From: an uncultured Clostridia bacterium
GTDB taxonomy: Bacteria; Bacillota; Dehalobacteriia; UBA4068
Reading direction: 5' to 3'
DNA: 61,990 nt
Assembly: GCA_944390945.1 (NCBI GenBank)
Contig: CALXRV010000018.1
Location: forward strand, 1 to 61,990
Positions within the stretch are counted from its first letter, which is position 1; each line of letters starts with the position of its first letter. Shown piece after piece: positions 41,112 to 48,846 of the stretch. The position numbers were made by a program, and so were the translations under genes. Under the pieces are notes generated by a model. That model did not search any database. It was not told where the DNA came from and saw only the letters and a list, made by a program, of their open reading frames with translations.

Positions 41112-42392
41112 TCAGTCCTCAAAGGGTTCTGTCTCGAATACGACGCCACCTTTCATGACAAAAGCGCATTCCTTGAGCGCATCCGGGTCATGCAGCAGAT
41201 CGCGCCGCCAGGCTGCGATATCCGCCAGCTTGCCTTCACGGATGCTACCGATATCGTCCATTTCCAGCAATTCGGCATTGACACTGGTCGCTGCCTTGAG
41301 AATGCGGAAAGCGGGAACGCCGGAATTCATCATGCTGCTGTATTCCACTGCGCCATGATAGCTGCGGTAGACAGTGACCAGATCGCTGCCGTAACCGAGC
41401 TTGAGGTTGCTGTTGACGATCAGTTCCCGTCCGCGGCGCAGGCGCGCTTCATATTGACGCATTTTTGCCTGGAAAGCGGCATCCTTCTGCGCCAGCTTTG
41501 CCTCGTCGAGGTGGATGATCTCTTCGTAGGGCGAGAAGGTCGGGACGATGGGGATATTTTTCTTTTCCAACAGTTCGAGCGACTCTTCGGTCATCAGTGA
41601 GCAGTGCTGCAGCTCATCGATGCCCATATTCGCCAGTTTGATCATCGAAGGCGCAGCATAGACATGTGCGGTGCACTTTTTATACAGCTTGTGTGCGGTT
41701 TCAATGATCACCTGCATCTCTTCATCCGACATCTGCTCGTCGTCCGGCGAATCGTTTGGCGTGGAGAAACCGCCGGCAGACATCAGCTTGACGAAGTCCG
41801 CACCCAGTTTTACCTGTTCCCGTACGCTGTTGCGGAAGAAATCGACGCCGCTGCCCATTGCCGGGTAGGTGCTGCAGAGGTAGCCGGCCAGAGCCGGGTT
41901 TTTCATTGCCTGCTGGCTGGAATCGCCATGGCTGCCGACGGTGCACTGTACGTAAGGCAGCACGCAGAGACGCGAACCGGCAAAATAGCCTTCATTGATG
42001 CTGCGTTTGGCATCCAGAGCGCCGTAACCATCATCGCTGTTGCCACCCATATGGCGCAGCGTGGTGAAGCCACGCCGCAGAGCGCGCTCTGCATTATAGA
42101 GGACGGCCATCGATTTGTAGACCGGTGAATTGAATACGGTCTCGTATTTACGGTTGCTCCATTCGTAGAAGGTGAGATGCGTATGGGCGTCGATCATGCC
42201 GGGCGTGACCGTGCAATCGCTGAGATCGATGATCTCAGCATCTTGCGGATGCTGTAGATCTTTGCCCACCGCTTTGATTTTTTCGCCCTGAACGAGGATT
42301 TCCATATTTTCCAGCAGGGCTTCCTGAATGCCGTCAAACAATTTACCGCATTTGATCAGTTTATATTCGTTGTCTTTGGGTTTGCGGATCAT
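41112..42392 (-). CDS. Amidohydrolase (metal-dependent, Xaa-Pro-dipeptidase/imidazolonepropionase-like)
   Basis: This 426-residue protein has PGMIDAHTHLTF (HxH), the probable bridging lysine in GADFVKLMSAGG, further His ligands in CTAHVYAA and LQHCSLM, and the Asp in LGYGSDLVTV. Such enzymes are typically peptidases or cyclic amide hydrolases. It is 109 bp downstream of a YfcC-type carrier on the same strand, so import of a small peptide or acylated amino acid followed by hydrolysis is plausible. AAAGGAGCTATGCC precedes the ATG. The exact substrate is unknown. Confidence 0.9.
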   Translation of the reverse strand: MIRKPKDNEYKLIKCGKLFDGIQEALLENMEILVQGEKIKAVGKDLQHPQDAEIIDLSDCTVTPGMIDAHTHLTFYEWSNRKYETVFNSPVYKSMAVLYNAERALRRGFTTLRHMGGNSDDGYGALDAKRSINEGYFAGSRLCVLPYVQCTVGSHGDSSQQAMKNPALAGYLCSTYPAMGSGVDFFRNSVREQVKLGADFVKLMSAGGFSTPNDSPDDEQMSDEEMQVIIETAHKLYKKCTAHVYAAPSMIKLANMGIDELQHCSLMTEESLELLEKKNIPIVPTFSPYEEIIHLDEAKLAQKDAAFQAKMRQYEARLRRGRELIVNSNLKLGYGSDLVTVYRSYHGAVEYSSMMNSGVPAFRILKAATSVNAELLEMDDIGSIREGKLADIAAWRRDLLHDPDALKECAFVMKGGVVFETEPFED

Positions 42393-42412
42393 GGCATAGC
42401 TCCTTTATCGAT

Positions 42413-42448
42413 ATATTGTGCGCCTTCCTGATATTGTGCGCCTTCCTG
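42413..42448. repeat. 18-bp direct repeat, two perfect copies
   Basis: ATATTGTGCGCCTTCCTG occurs twice in tandem (42413-42430 and 42431-42448) between the amidohydrolase and carrier genes. It looks like a recent duplication by slippage. Confidence 0.8.
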
Positions 42449-42501
42449 TTGCGAGATACCAAAGCTTAGGCGCAGCGTGTCTCAAACCCGGCTGGGATGG
42501 A

Positions 42502-43887
42502 TCAGGACCAGCCAAGCATGGAAGCGAAGAAGAGGAAGATCATGGCGAGAACCGAAACGATCAGCATGTATTTGCCGATGAATTTCAGCCATTTTTCATA
42601 GGGGATGCCGCAGAGGGCGATCGTGCCCATCATCAGGCCGTTGGTGGGGGTGATGAAATTGCAGAAACCATCTGCGAACTGGAAAGCATAGATGGCTACC
42701 TGCCGGCTGACGCCAAGCACGTCGGCAGCTGGCGCCATGATCGGCATAACAGCGTAGCACTGGCCGGAACCCGAGGAGATGGGAATGGCGATGATGCAGT
42801 TGACGATGTACATGCCGGCAGCGGAAAGCGCGGTGGGCAGGTTCATCAGCGGCTGCGTGCAGAAGTAAACGATGGAGTGGAGCAGGTTTGCATCAGAGAG
42901 CACAACATTGATCGCATTGGCAAAGCCGATGACCAGTGAGGGGATCAGCATCGTCTTTGCGCCAGCGCCGAAGCGTTTCGAGATCTCGTTTGGGCTCAGA
43001 CGGCCGATGATGCCGCAGAGCAGGCCCATGACCAACATGCAGGTACCGAGCTGCGTGATGCCCCAACCAAGTTTGACGCCGCCATAAGCATAGACGCCGA
43101 ATACGGCAAGCACGATCAGCATATTGACGATGTGCGCCGGGGTCATCCGGATCATCACATCGTTGCTGTTAACGTCTTCATCTGTTGCCGCGATAATCCC
43201 AGTGATGGATTTGGAGGGGTCTTTGCGGATTTTATTGCAGTAACGGAGCGTATACCAAATGCCGATAGCAGTGAAGCAGATGCAGACGATGGTGCGGACC
43301 AGACCGCCGGACATCTGCGGCAGACCTGCGATATCCTGCGCCAACAAAACGGTGAAGGGGTTGGCCGGCGAGGTGCTGAAACCGGTATTGGAGCCGATAT
43401 AGACGACGGCGGCAATGGCCATGCCGTCCAGACGCAGTTTGCCGGCAAGAACGAGCAGGATAGGTACGAAGGCAATCGCCACATTATTGCCGGTACCCAG
43501 CGCGCCGAGCACCGCCATCACGACCATGACGACCGGGAAGATATATTTATAATTGCCCTGCGTTTTGCGGATTGCGGTCGCCAGCAGCGCATCGACCGCG
43601 CCAGTGGAAAGCAGGATGCCAAAACCGCCGCCGATGAACAGGCAGGCGAAGATCGTACCTGCGGCGCCCTGCATGCCGCGAATGAAGCTGTTCAGAAAAT
43701 CACCAAACGTGGCGGGGTTGCTTTCAACAAAATGGAACGAGTCCGGATCCACCATACCATTTTCCAGCTCGTCATATGCGCCACCGGGAATGAGGTAGGT
43801 GAGAATGCAGATGATGATGACAAGGCAAAACAAGATAACAAAAGTATCTGGAACAGCCAGTTTTTTCTTCGCTTTGTTTTTTTGCAC
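42502..43887 (-). CDS. YfcC/AbgT-type membrane carrier
   Basis: This 461-residue protein has about 11-12 helices and motifs of the YfcC family (C4-dicarboxylate carrier-like, PF03606): GGGFGILLSTGAVDAL, GALGTGNNVAIAFVP, and NTGFSTSPANPFTVLLAQ. A GSGQCYAVMPIMAP hairpin region follows. Members move basic amino acids, dipeptides or dicarboxylates. GAGGTAAATGTTGTGC precedes the ATG. The amidohydrolase downstream on the same strand suggests uptake of a peptide-like compound. Confidence 0.88.
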   Translation of the reverse strand: MQKNKAKKKLAVPDTFVILFCLVIIICILTYLIPGGAYDELENGMVDPDSFHFVESNPATFGDFLNSFIRGMQGAAGTIFACLFIGGGFGILLSTGAVDALLATAIRKTQGNYKYIFPVVMVVMAVLGALGTGNNVAIAFVPILLVLAGKLRLDGMAIAAVVYIGSNTGFSTSPANPFTVLLAQDIAGLPQMSGGLVRTIVCICFTAIGIWYTLRYCNKIRKDPSKSITGIIAATDEDVNSNDVMIRMTPAHIVNMLIVLAVFGVYAYGGVKLGWGITQLGTCMLVMGLLCGIIGRLSPNEISKRFGAGAKTMLIPSLVIGFANAINVVLSDANLLHSIVYFCTQPLMNLPTALSAAGMYIVNCIIAIPISSGSGQCYAVMPIMAPAADVLGVSRQVAIYAFQFADGFCNFITPTNGLMMGTIALCGIPYEKWLKFIGKYMLIVSVLAMIFLFFASMLGWS

Positions 43888-44036
43888 AACATTTACCTCC
43901 CTGCGTATTTTTCTGCGTGCTTTGGTATGCAGCGGACCTCCTTCCCTGAAGTTCTTGTTTTATGGATTTCTAAGGGAAGTTCGCTTTTGGCATTAATTTC
44001 AAATGTGAAAAAAGTCGAACGCCTTAATTGATTATG

Positions 44037-44065
44037 AGTATAAAATTATATTAAATATTTGTAAA
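44037..44065 (-). promoter_or_regulatory. Promoter of the YfcC-amidohydrolase unit
   Basis: On the minus strand TTTACA (44065-44060) and TATACT (44042-44037) are spaced by exactly 17 bp in an AT-rich region. The leader would be about 140 bases; no RNA structure was recognised in it. The 350-bp stretch 43888-44241 otherwise holds only this promoter and the terminator at 44177-44202. Confidence 0.8.
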
Positions 44066-44176
44066 ATTATTAATAATTATCGGCTATAAATTTTTTTTAT
44101 TATCTGAACATGTTGCAGTAACTGCTTCACACTTGTCCTGCTGCGTATGGCGCCAACCTTTGCCGGGATTAAAAGC

Positions 44177-44202
44177 AAAAGGCTCCCTGGCGGGAGCCTT
44201 TT
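44177..44202. terminator. Bidirectional terminator
   Basis: AAAAGGCTCCC (44177-44187) pairs with GGGAGCCTTTT (44192-44202) around a 4-base loop. It lies downstream of the minus-strand FrhB-type gene. Confidence 0.85.
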
Positions 44203-44241
44203 CCGTAAAGCAAAAAGTTTTCGCAAGCGAGTTGCGGTGTT

Positions 44242-45366
44242 TCAGCACATTTTGGGCGGCAGGTAATGCGCAAAACAATAAGCAAGCCCATGCATTTGAT
44301 AGTCCTGCCAAAACGCAGCGCGCTGGTTTGGCCTGGCCAAAGGTTCGCGCAGACGCTGTTGCGCGGCCAGCGCTTCTGCCGCCGGCCGCTGCTGTCGGAG
44401 CAGCCAGGAGGAGGCGGTCTGCAGCAGCATGGCGCCCTGCGCTGTATTGACGAGCAGCAGAGAAACGCCACGCGGGTCATAGCTGGCCGGATCCTGCTCT
44501 TCCAAGCCCCAGTAATCTGCAATCGTCACATCACCGCTGCGCCGAAGATCCGTATATGGGCAGCAGTAGCAGGAAGGGCGTGCCGGAAGTCCGCTGAGGT
44601 AGAGCCGATAAAAGCGGTCGTCCTTACGGATGGCATTTTCCCCTGCAACGCGATAGGCAAAACCGCGGTTGCTGTTTGCACGGCTCCAGGGGATATCCTT
44701 ACCGCGAAAGCGCGCCCAAACCAACGGCGCGCCGGCCTCCGCGGCCAGCAGCTGCTGATAATCTTCCCAGAACAGAGGTGATGGCACGCTGTGGCAGATG
44801 ATATCGCAGAGGAAAAGCTGTTCGCGTGCTTTCTGCGGCAAATCCGCGCAGCTGCAGCGGATGGCGGCATTTTGGCAGGGCGTGCCGCTGAACAACACGG
44901 GCTTGCCTTGGCGGAGATCTTCCCGCAGTGGCTGATAAACACTGCTGAGATCGCTTTGTACATATTTTGAAATGCGCATGGCATCCCGCTCCGCAGCGGT
45001 AACGGCGCGCGTATGATGTACGCGCAGGGCTTTGTCAAAAACAGCGCCGTAAACCGTGCCGCCCCGTGCGAGGACGGCATCGGAGAGCGCAGTGAACGCA
45101 CCGCCGGAGGTGGAGGCGGACAGCACGGCGGGCGCACAGTGTTTGACCAGAAAAAACGCCTCTGCCTTAGCAGCGCGAGCATAGTCTTCTGCTTGCAGCG
45201 GGCAGCATGTGCGGCAGCGGCCGCAGTCCAGACACAGTTGCGGGGAAAGGGTCGGGTAGAGAAATCCTTCCGCATCCGCAGTCATTTGCAGCGCACCGCT
45301 GGGACAGACTGCAGCGCAAGCACCGCAGCCGCAGCAAGAGGCTGGATCGGAGAAAAGAACATTCAT
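44242..45366 (-). CDS. FrhB-type iron-sulfur protein (coenzyme F420 hydrogenase beta-like)
   Basis: This 374-residue protein has two [4Fe-4S] motifs at the N-terminus (CCGCGACAAVCP and CLDCGRCRTCCP), then an FrhB N-terminal and C-terminal domain with GTPCQNAAIRC, CDIICHSVPSPLFWEDY and CYCCPYTDLRRSGDVTIADYWG. The latter half is typical of F420-reducing hydrogenase beta chains and of related proteins in polysaccharide clusters that act as flavin-dependent oxidoreductases. It has no adjacent hydrogenase genes. It forms an operon with the membrane protein encoded 24 bp upstream. Function is not assigned. Confidence 0.85.
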   Translation of the reverse strand: MNVLFSDPASCCGCGACAAVCPSGALQMTADAEGFLYPTLSPQLCLDCGRCRTCCPLQAEDYARAAKAEAFFLVKHCAPAVLSASTSGGAFTALSDAVLARGGTVYGAVFDKALRVHHTRAVTAAERDAMRISKYVQSDLSSVYQPLREDLRQGKPVLFSGTPCQNAAIRCSCADLPQKAREQLFLCDIICHSVPSPLFWEDYQQLLAAEAGAPLVWARFRGKDIPWSRANSNRGFAYRVAGENAIRKDDRFYRLYLSGLPARPSCYCCPYTDLRRSGDVTIADYWGLEEQDPASYDPRGVSLLLVNTAQGAMLLQTASSWLLRQQRPAAEALAAQQRLREPLARPNQRAAFWQDYQMHGLAYCFAHYLPPKMC

Positions 45367-45390
45367 CTCTGCTAAATATGCTCCTTCCCG

Positions 45391-46182
45391 CTACGCGTTG
45401 TTTCCGTTTCGCCGCGCCGGCGGCATCCGCTGTTCGGTAGCGGGGAGGCCGAGTGTACGGCGCAGCGGTTCTTTGATCCGGCAGAGTTGCTCTCTGCAGT
45501 TTTCGCAGCGAATCGCCTGGTTCGAGCCGCGCCAGAAGCGTTCCGGATGTCGGGCAAAAGCCAGTTCCCAATGAAGAAAGACCAGACATGCGGTGATGAA
45601 CAGGCTGCGGCTGAAAAACCCGGGCACAAAGAGCATCGGCGTATGCATCATGATGTGCCCCCAGTCGAAAATGCGGCAATCCATGCAGCAACAGTTGCGC
45701 ATGAAAAAGGTTTGGAATGGACAAAAGATTAGGATGCAGACCAGGTCGCCGACAAAATAGAGCAGGGTGAGCAGCAACATTTCGGCGTCTCCCAGGATCT
45801 GGCGCAGATAAAGTATGCCGGGAACAGCGTTGCAGGTGATCCAGACCAGGGCAACCCGCAGGGCGCGGCGGTTCATCAAGCGCCGGTAAGCGGAAAGCTG
45901 CGCCGGGTCATAATCCGGTTGTGGTTGAAAGTCGACGGCGCGGCTTTTGCGGCAACAAAGGGTGACGCGCGCATTGGGCAGCAGGTGCAGCAGCATGCCG
46001 CTCATCAGAATCAACCAGAGCAGGTGCAGCGGCGTGAACGGGCCGAATAGTCGAAATTCAGATAATGGCGCGATTCTATCGCGTGCGAAAAGATAAAAGT
46101 AGACGAAGATGAGCAGAATCAAAATGCGGCAGGAGAGCCGCAACAGATAATGCCGGAACATGCGGCTGCCCTTGTTGCGCAT
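45391..46182 (-). CDS. Uncharacterised membrane protein with Cys-rich loop
   Basis: The protein has 263 residues and about six hydrophobic segments (ILILLIFVYFYLFA, HLLWLILMSGMLLHLL and others). A conserved-looking motif RNCCCMDCRIFDWGHIMMHTP and a C-terminal CENCREQLC pair suggest metal or redox chemistry near the membrane. It precedes the FrhB-type gene by 24 bp and likely works with it. I do not recognise the family with confidence. GGAGGTGACTT precedes the ATG. Confidence 0.7.
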   Translation of the reverse strand: MRNKGSRMFRHYLLRLSCRILILLIFVYFYLFARDRIAPLSEFRLFGPFTPLHLLWLILMSGMLLHLLPNARVTLCCRKSRAVDFQPQPDYDPAQLSAYRRLMNRRALRVALVWITCNAVPGILYLRQILGDAEMLLLTLLYFVGDLVCILIFCPFQTFFMRNCCCMDCRIFDWGHIMMHTPMLFVPGFFSRSLFITACLVFLHWELAFARHPERFWRGSNQAIRCENCREQLCRIKEPLRRTLGLPATEQRMPPARRNGNNA

Positions 46183-46259
46183 AAGTCACCTCCGGAAGGG
46201 AGTAGCAAGAATCCTTATCAAAAATTGTAGCATTTTCCCGCCGCTTGTCAAGCATATCG

Positions 46260-46276
46260 CCAAGCAGACTGCTTGG
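46260..46276. promoter_or_regulatory. 17-bp perfect palindrome between divergent genes
   Basis: CCAAGCAGACTGCTTGG is exactly palindromic around its central A. It lies 78 bp upstream of the membrane-protein gene (-) and 69 bp before the iorA -35 hexamer, so it could be an operator. Confidence 0.45.
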
Positions 46277-46344
46277 TTTGCTGTGGCCGCCGTTATTCGG
46301 CATGGCCATCATCTGCCAGCTGGCGATAGGAACTGCTTCTTTCT

Positions 46345-46373
46345 TTGACAATCAAGGCTGAAAATGCTATGAT
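46345..46373 (+). promoter_or_regulatory. Promoter of iorAB
   Basis: TTGACA (46345-46350) and TATGAT (46368-46373) are separated by exactly 17 bp. The start would be near 46380, about 50 bp ahead of iorA. Confidence 0.85.
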
Positions 46374-46430
46374 AAGACTTTAAGAAAGGCGCCGGACGGC
46401 GCAGGAAGAACGGATGGAGGGAGCTTTCTG

Positions 46431-48212
46431 ATGAAGCAGTTGTTGACAGGCGATGAGGCTGTCGCGCGCGGCGCTTGGGAATCCGGCGTCATGTTCGCAG
46501 CGGCATACCCGGGTACGCCAAGCACCGAGATACTGGAGAATCTCAGCGCTTATGATGAAGTGACCGCAGAGTGGGCGCCTAATGAAAAAGTGGCGCTGGA
46601 ATCGGCGGCCGGCGCATCGCTGGCCGGCGTGCGGGCCATCGCTGCCATGAAGCATGTTGGATTGAACGTGGCGGCAGACCCGCTGTTTACCTTTTCCTAT
46701 ACCGGTGTGGGCGGCGGAACCGTGATTGTGACCGCGGATGAACCGGGGATGTACAGCTCGCAAAACGAACAGGATAACCGCAATTATGCCAAGGCAGCGA
46801 AACTGCCGATGCTGGAACCGGCGGACAGCGAGGAATGCCTGCGCATGACGAAGCTGGCTTTTGAGATCAGTGAACGTTTTGATACGCCGGTGCTGTTGCG
46901 CATGACGACACGCATCTGTCACAGCAAATCGGTCGTGACCGTCGGCCCGCGCCGCCTGCCGGAGGCGCAGCCTTATCGTCGTCAGATCAGTAAATATGTC
47001 TGCACGCCGGCCAATGCAACGAAATTGCGCATTCGCAAGGAATCGCAGTTGGAAGCATTGCAGCAGTTTGCGGAAGCCACGCCGTTTAATCGCGTTGAAT
47101 ATCATGACAAGGCGGTGGGCGTCGTCTGCTCCGGCGATTGTTATTATTATGCGCGCGAGGTGTTCGGCGAGAATGCTTCTTATCTGAAGCTGGGTTTCAC
47201 CTATCCGCTGCCGGAAAAGCTGATCGCGGACTTCTGTAGCAGCGTGGATAAATTATACGTCATCGAAGAAAACGATCCTTATCTGGAAGAAGCCATTCGT
47301 ATGCTCGGCTTTTTCCCGATTGGCAAAATGCTTTTCCCCCGCTGGGGGGAGATGACGCCGGATGTGCTGCGCCGCGCGCTCTATGGGGAAACCTTGCCCA
47401 CGCTTTCCTTTGACGAATCAAAAGTTGTGCCGCGTCCGCCGACGCTTTGCGCCGGCTGCCCGCATCGCGGCTTCTTCTATGAGCTGGGCCGCCGTAAGAA
47501 TGTGATGATCACGGGTGATATCGGCTGCTATACCCTGGGCAGTGCAAAGCCTTTCGCCGCACTGGATTCCTGCATCTGCATGGGGGCAAGCCTTTCGATG
47601 GGCCATGGCGCGGCCAAGGCTTTCCAGGCGCTGGGTGCGGATACCAAGGTGGTTTCGGTGCTGGGTGACAGTACATTTTTCCATACCGGGATCAATTCCC
47701 TGCTTAACAATGCATATAACGGCGGCGCGAACGTCAATGTTGTGCTTGATAACCGCATCACCGGCATGACCGGACATCAGGATAACCCTGGTTCCGGCTA
47801 TACGGCAAAGGGCGAAAGCACTTATGCGGTGGATATCGCAGATGTGGCGCGTGCATTTGGCATCCGCTATGTGCGCACAGTTAACCCGAATAATCTTCAG
47901 CAGGTGCGGGAAACGCTCGATACCTTTTTGACGCTGGACGAGCCCAGCGTGATCATCACGCGCTGGCCATGTGCGCTGAAGAAGTTCTCCAGTGAGGACA
48001 GGACGGAATTCCCCGGCGCTTTTTCGCAGAAGCTGACGGTGGACCGCGACCGCTGCATTGGCTGCCGTCTGTGTATGGCAGCAGGCTGCCCGGCGCTTTC
48101 CTTTGACGCAGTGGCGAAAAAGGCAGTCGTGGATGGGATCCAGTGCCTGGGCTGTGGCGTATGCAGCCAGATCTGCCCGAAGGGCGCGATCGGGAAAAAG
48201 GAGGCCGAGTGA
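46431..48212 (+). CDS. iorA: Indolepyruvate ferredoxin oxidoreductase subunit alpha
   Basis: This 593-residue protein oxidatively decarboxylates aryl-pyruvates from Phe, Tyr and Trp to aryl-acetyl-CoA with reduction of ferredoxin, a step of Stickland-type amino acid breakdown. The N-terminal half is the pyrimidine-binding domain (AAYPGTPSTEI). CAGCPHRGFFYEL and GDIGCYTLG mark the thiamine diphosphate domain, with the GDS-type metal site VVSVLGDSTFFHTG. The C-terminal end has two [4Fe-4S] motifs: CIGCRLCMAAGCP, with the insertion characteristic of IorA, and CLGCGVCSQICP. ATGGAGGGAGCTTTCTG precedes the ATG. It overlaps iorB by 1 base. Confidence 0.96.
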   Translation: MKQLLTGDEAVARGAWESGVMFAAAYPGTPSTEILENLSAYDEVTAEWAPNEKVALESAAGASLAGVRAIAAMKHVGLNVAADPLFTFSYTGVGGGTVIVTADEPGMYSSQNEQDNRNYAKAAKLPMLEPADSEECLRMTKLAFEISERFDTPVLLRMTTRICHSKSVVTVGPRRLPEAQPYRRQISKYVCTPANATKLRIRKESQLEALQQFAEATPFNRVEYHDKAVGVVCSGDCYYYAREVFGENASYLKLGFTYPLPEKLIADFCSSVDKLYVIEENDPYLEEAIRMLGFFPIGKMLFPRWGEMTPDVLRRALYGETLPTLSFDESKVVPRPPTLCAGCPHRGFFYELGRRKNVMITGDIGCYTLGSAKPFAALDSCICMGASLSMGHGAAKAFQALGADTKVVSVLGDSTFFHTGINSLLNNAYNGGANVNVVLDNRITGMTGHQDNPGSGYTAKGESTYAVDIADVARAFGIRYVRTVNPNNLQQVRETLDTFLTLDEPSVIITRWPCALKKFSSEDRTEFPGAFSQKLTVDRDRCIGCRLCMAAGCPALSFDAVAKKAVVDGIQCLGCGVCSQICPKGAIGKKEAE

Positions 48213-48784
48213 TGGAAACAAAATCGATTTTACTGGTCGGCGTTGGCGGGCAGGGGACGATACTCGCCAGCAAGCTGTTGACGCTTGGCCTGCTGGAAGC
48301 AGGGTTTGATGTGAAGATGAGCGAAATCCATGGCATGAGCCAGCGCGGCGGCTCTGTATCTTCGCAGGTGCGTTACGGCAGCCGGGTGGATTCGCCTGTG
48401 ATCGAGATGGGCGGTGCGGATATCCTGGTCAGCTTTGAGCTGATGGAAGCGCTGCGTTGGCTGAATTATCTGCAGCCGAGCGGACGGGTGATCGTCAATG
48501 ACTACCGCATCCCGCCGATGCCGGTGATCACCGGCGATGCGGTTTATCCAGAGGGTATCCTGGAGGAATTGCAGCAGGTGGCGGATGTGACGGCGATTGA
48601 TGCGGCTGCGATTGCAGCCAGCCTGGGGAATCCGCGCGTGATGAACGTCGTGCTGTTGGGCGCGATTGTCAAAAGCATGGGGTTGACGGAAATTGACTGG
48701 CCGCATATCATCCGGGAAAATGTCAAGCTCGCATTTGCGGAATTGAATATCAAGGCCTTTCAAGCCGGTATGGAAGCTGTATAG
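48212..48784 (+). CDS. iorB: Indolepyruvate ferredoxin oxidoreductase subunit beta
   Basis: This 190-residue gamma-type subunit completes the IorAB enzyme. It has ILLVGVGGQGTILASKLL, the nucleotide/CoA-binding glycine motif, then EIHGMSQRGGSVSSQVRYG and VLLGAIVKSMGL. The ATG at 48212 shares its A with the iorA TGA stop (TGATG), so translation is coupled. AAGGAGGCCGAGTG precedes it. A terminator follows. Confidence 0.95.
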   Translation: METKSILLVGVGGQGTILASKLLTLGLLEAGFDVKMSEIHGMSQRGGSVSSQVRYGSRVDSPVIEMGGADILVSFELMEALRWLNYLQPSGRVIVNDYRIPPMPVITGDAVYPEGILEELQQVADVTAIDAAAIAASLGNPRVMNVVLLGAIVKSMGLTEIDWPHIIRENVKLAFAELNIKAFQAGMEAV

Positions 48785-48789
48785 CACAG

Positions 48790-48819
48790 AAAAGGGGATG
48801 CCGCGCGGCATCCCCTTTT
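48790..48819. terminator. Terminator after iorAB
   Basis: AAAAGGGGATGCCGC (48790-48804) pairs with GCGGCATCCCCTTTT (48805-48819), a 15-bp perfect inverted repeat ending in TTTT; the central bases form the loop. Confidence 0.85.
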
Positions 48820-48846
48820 CCTGAGGGAGGAAAAGGAAGATCGTTT

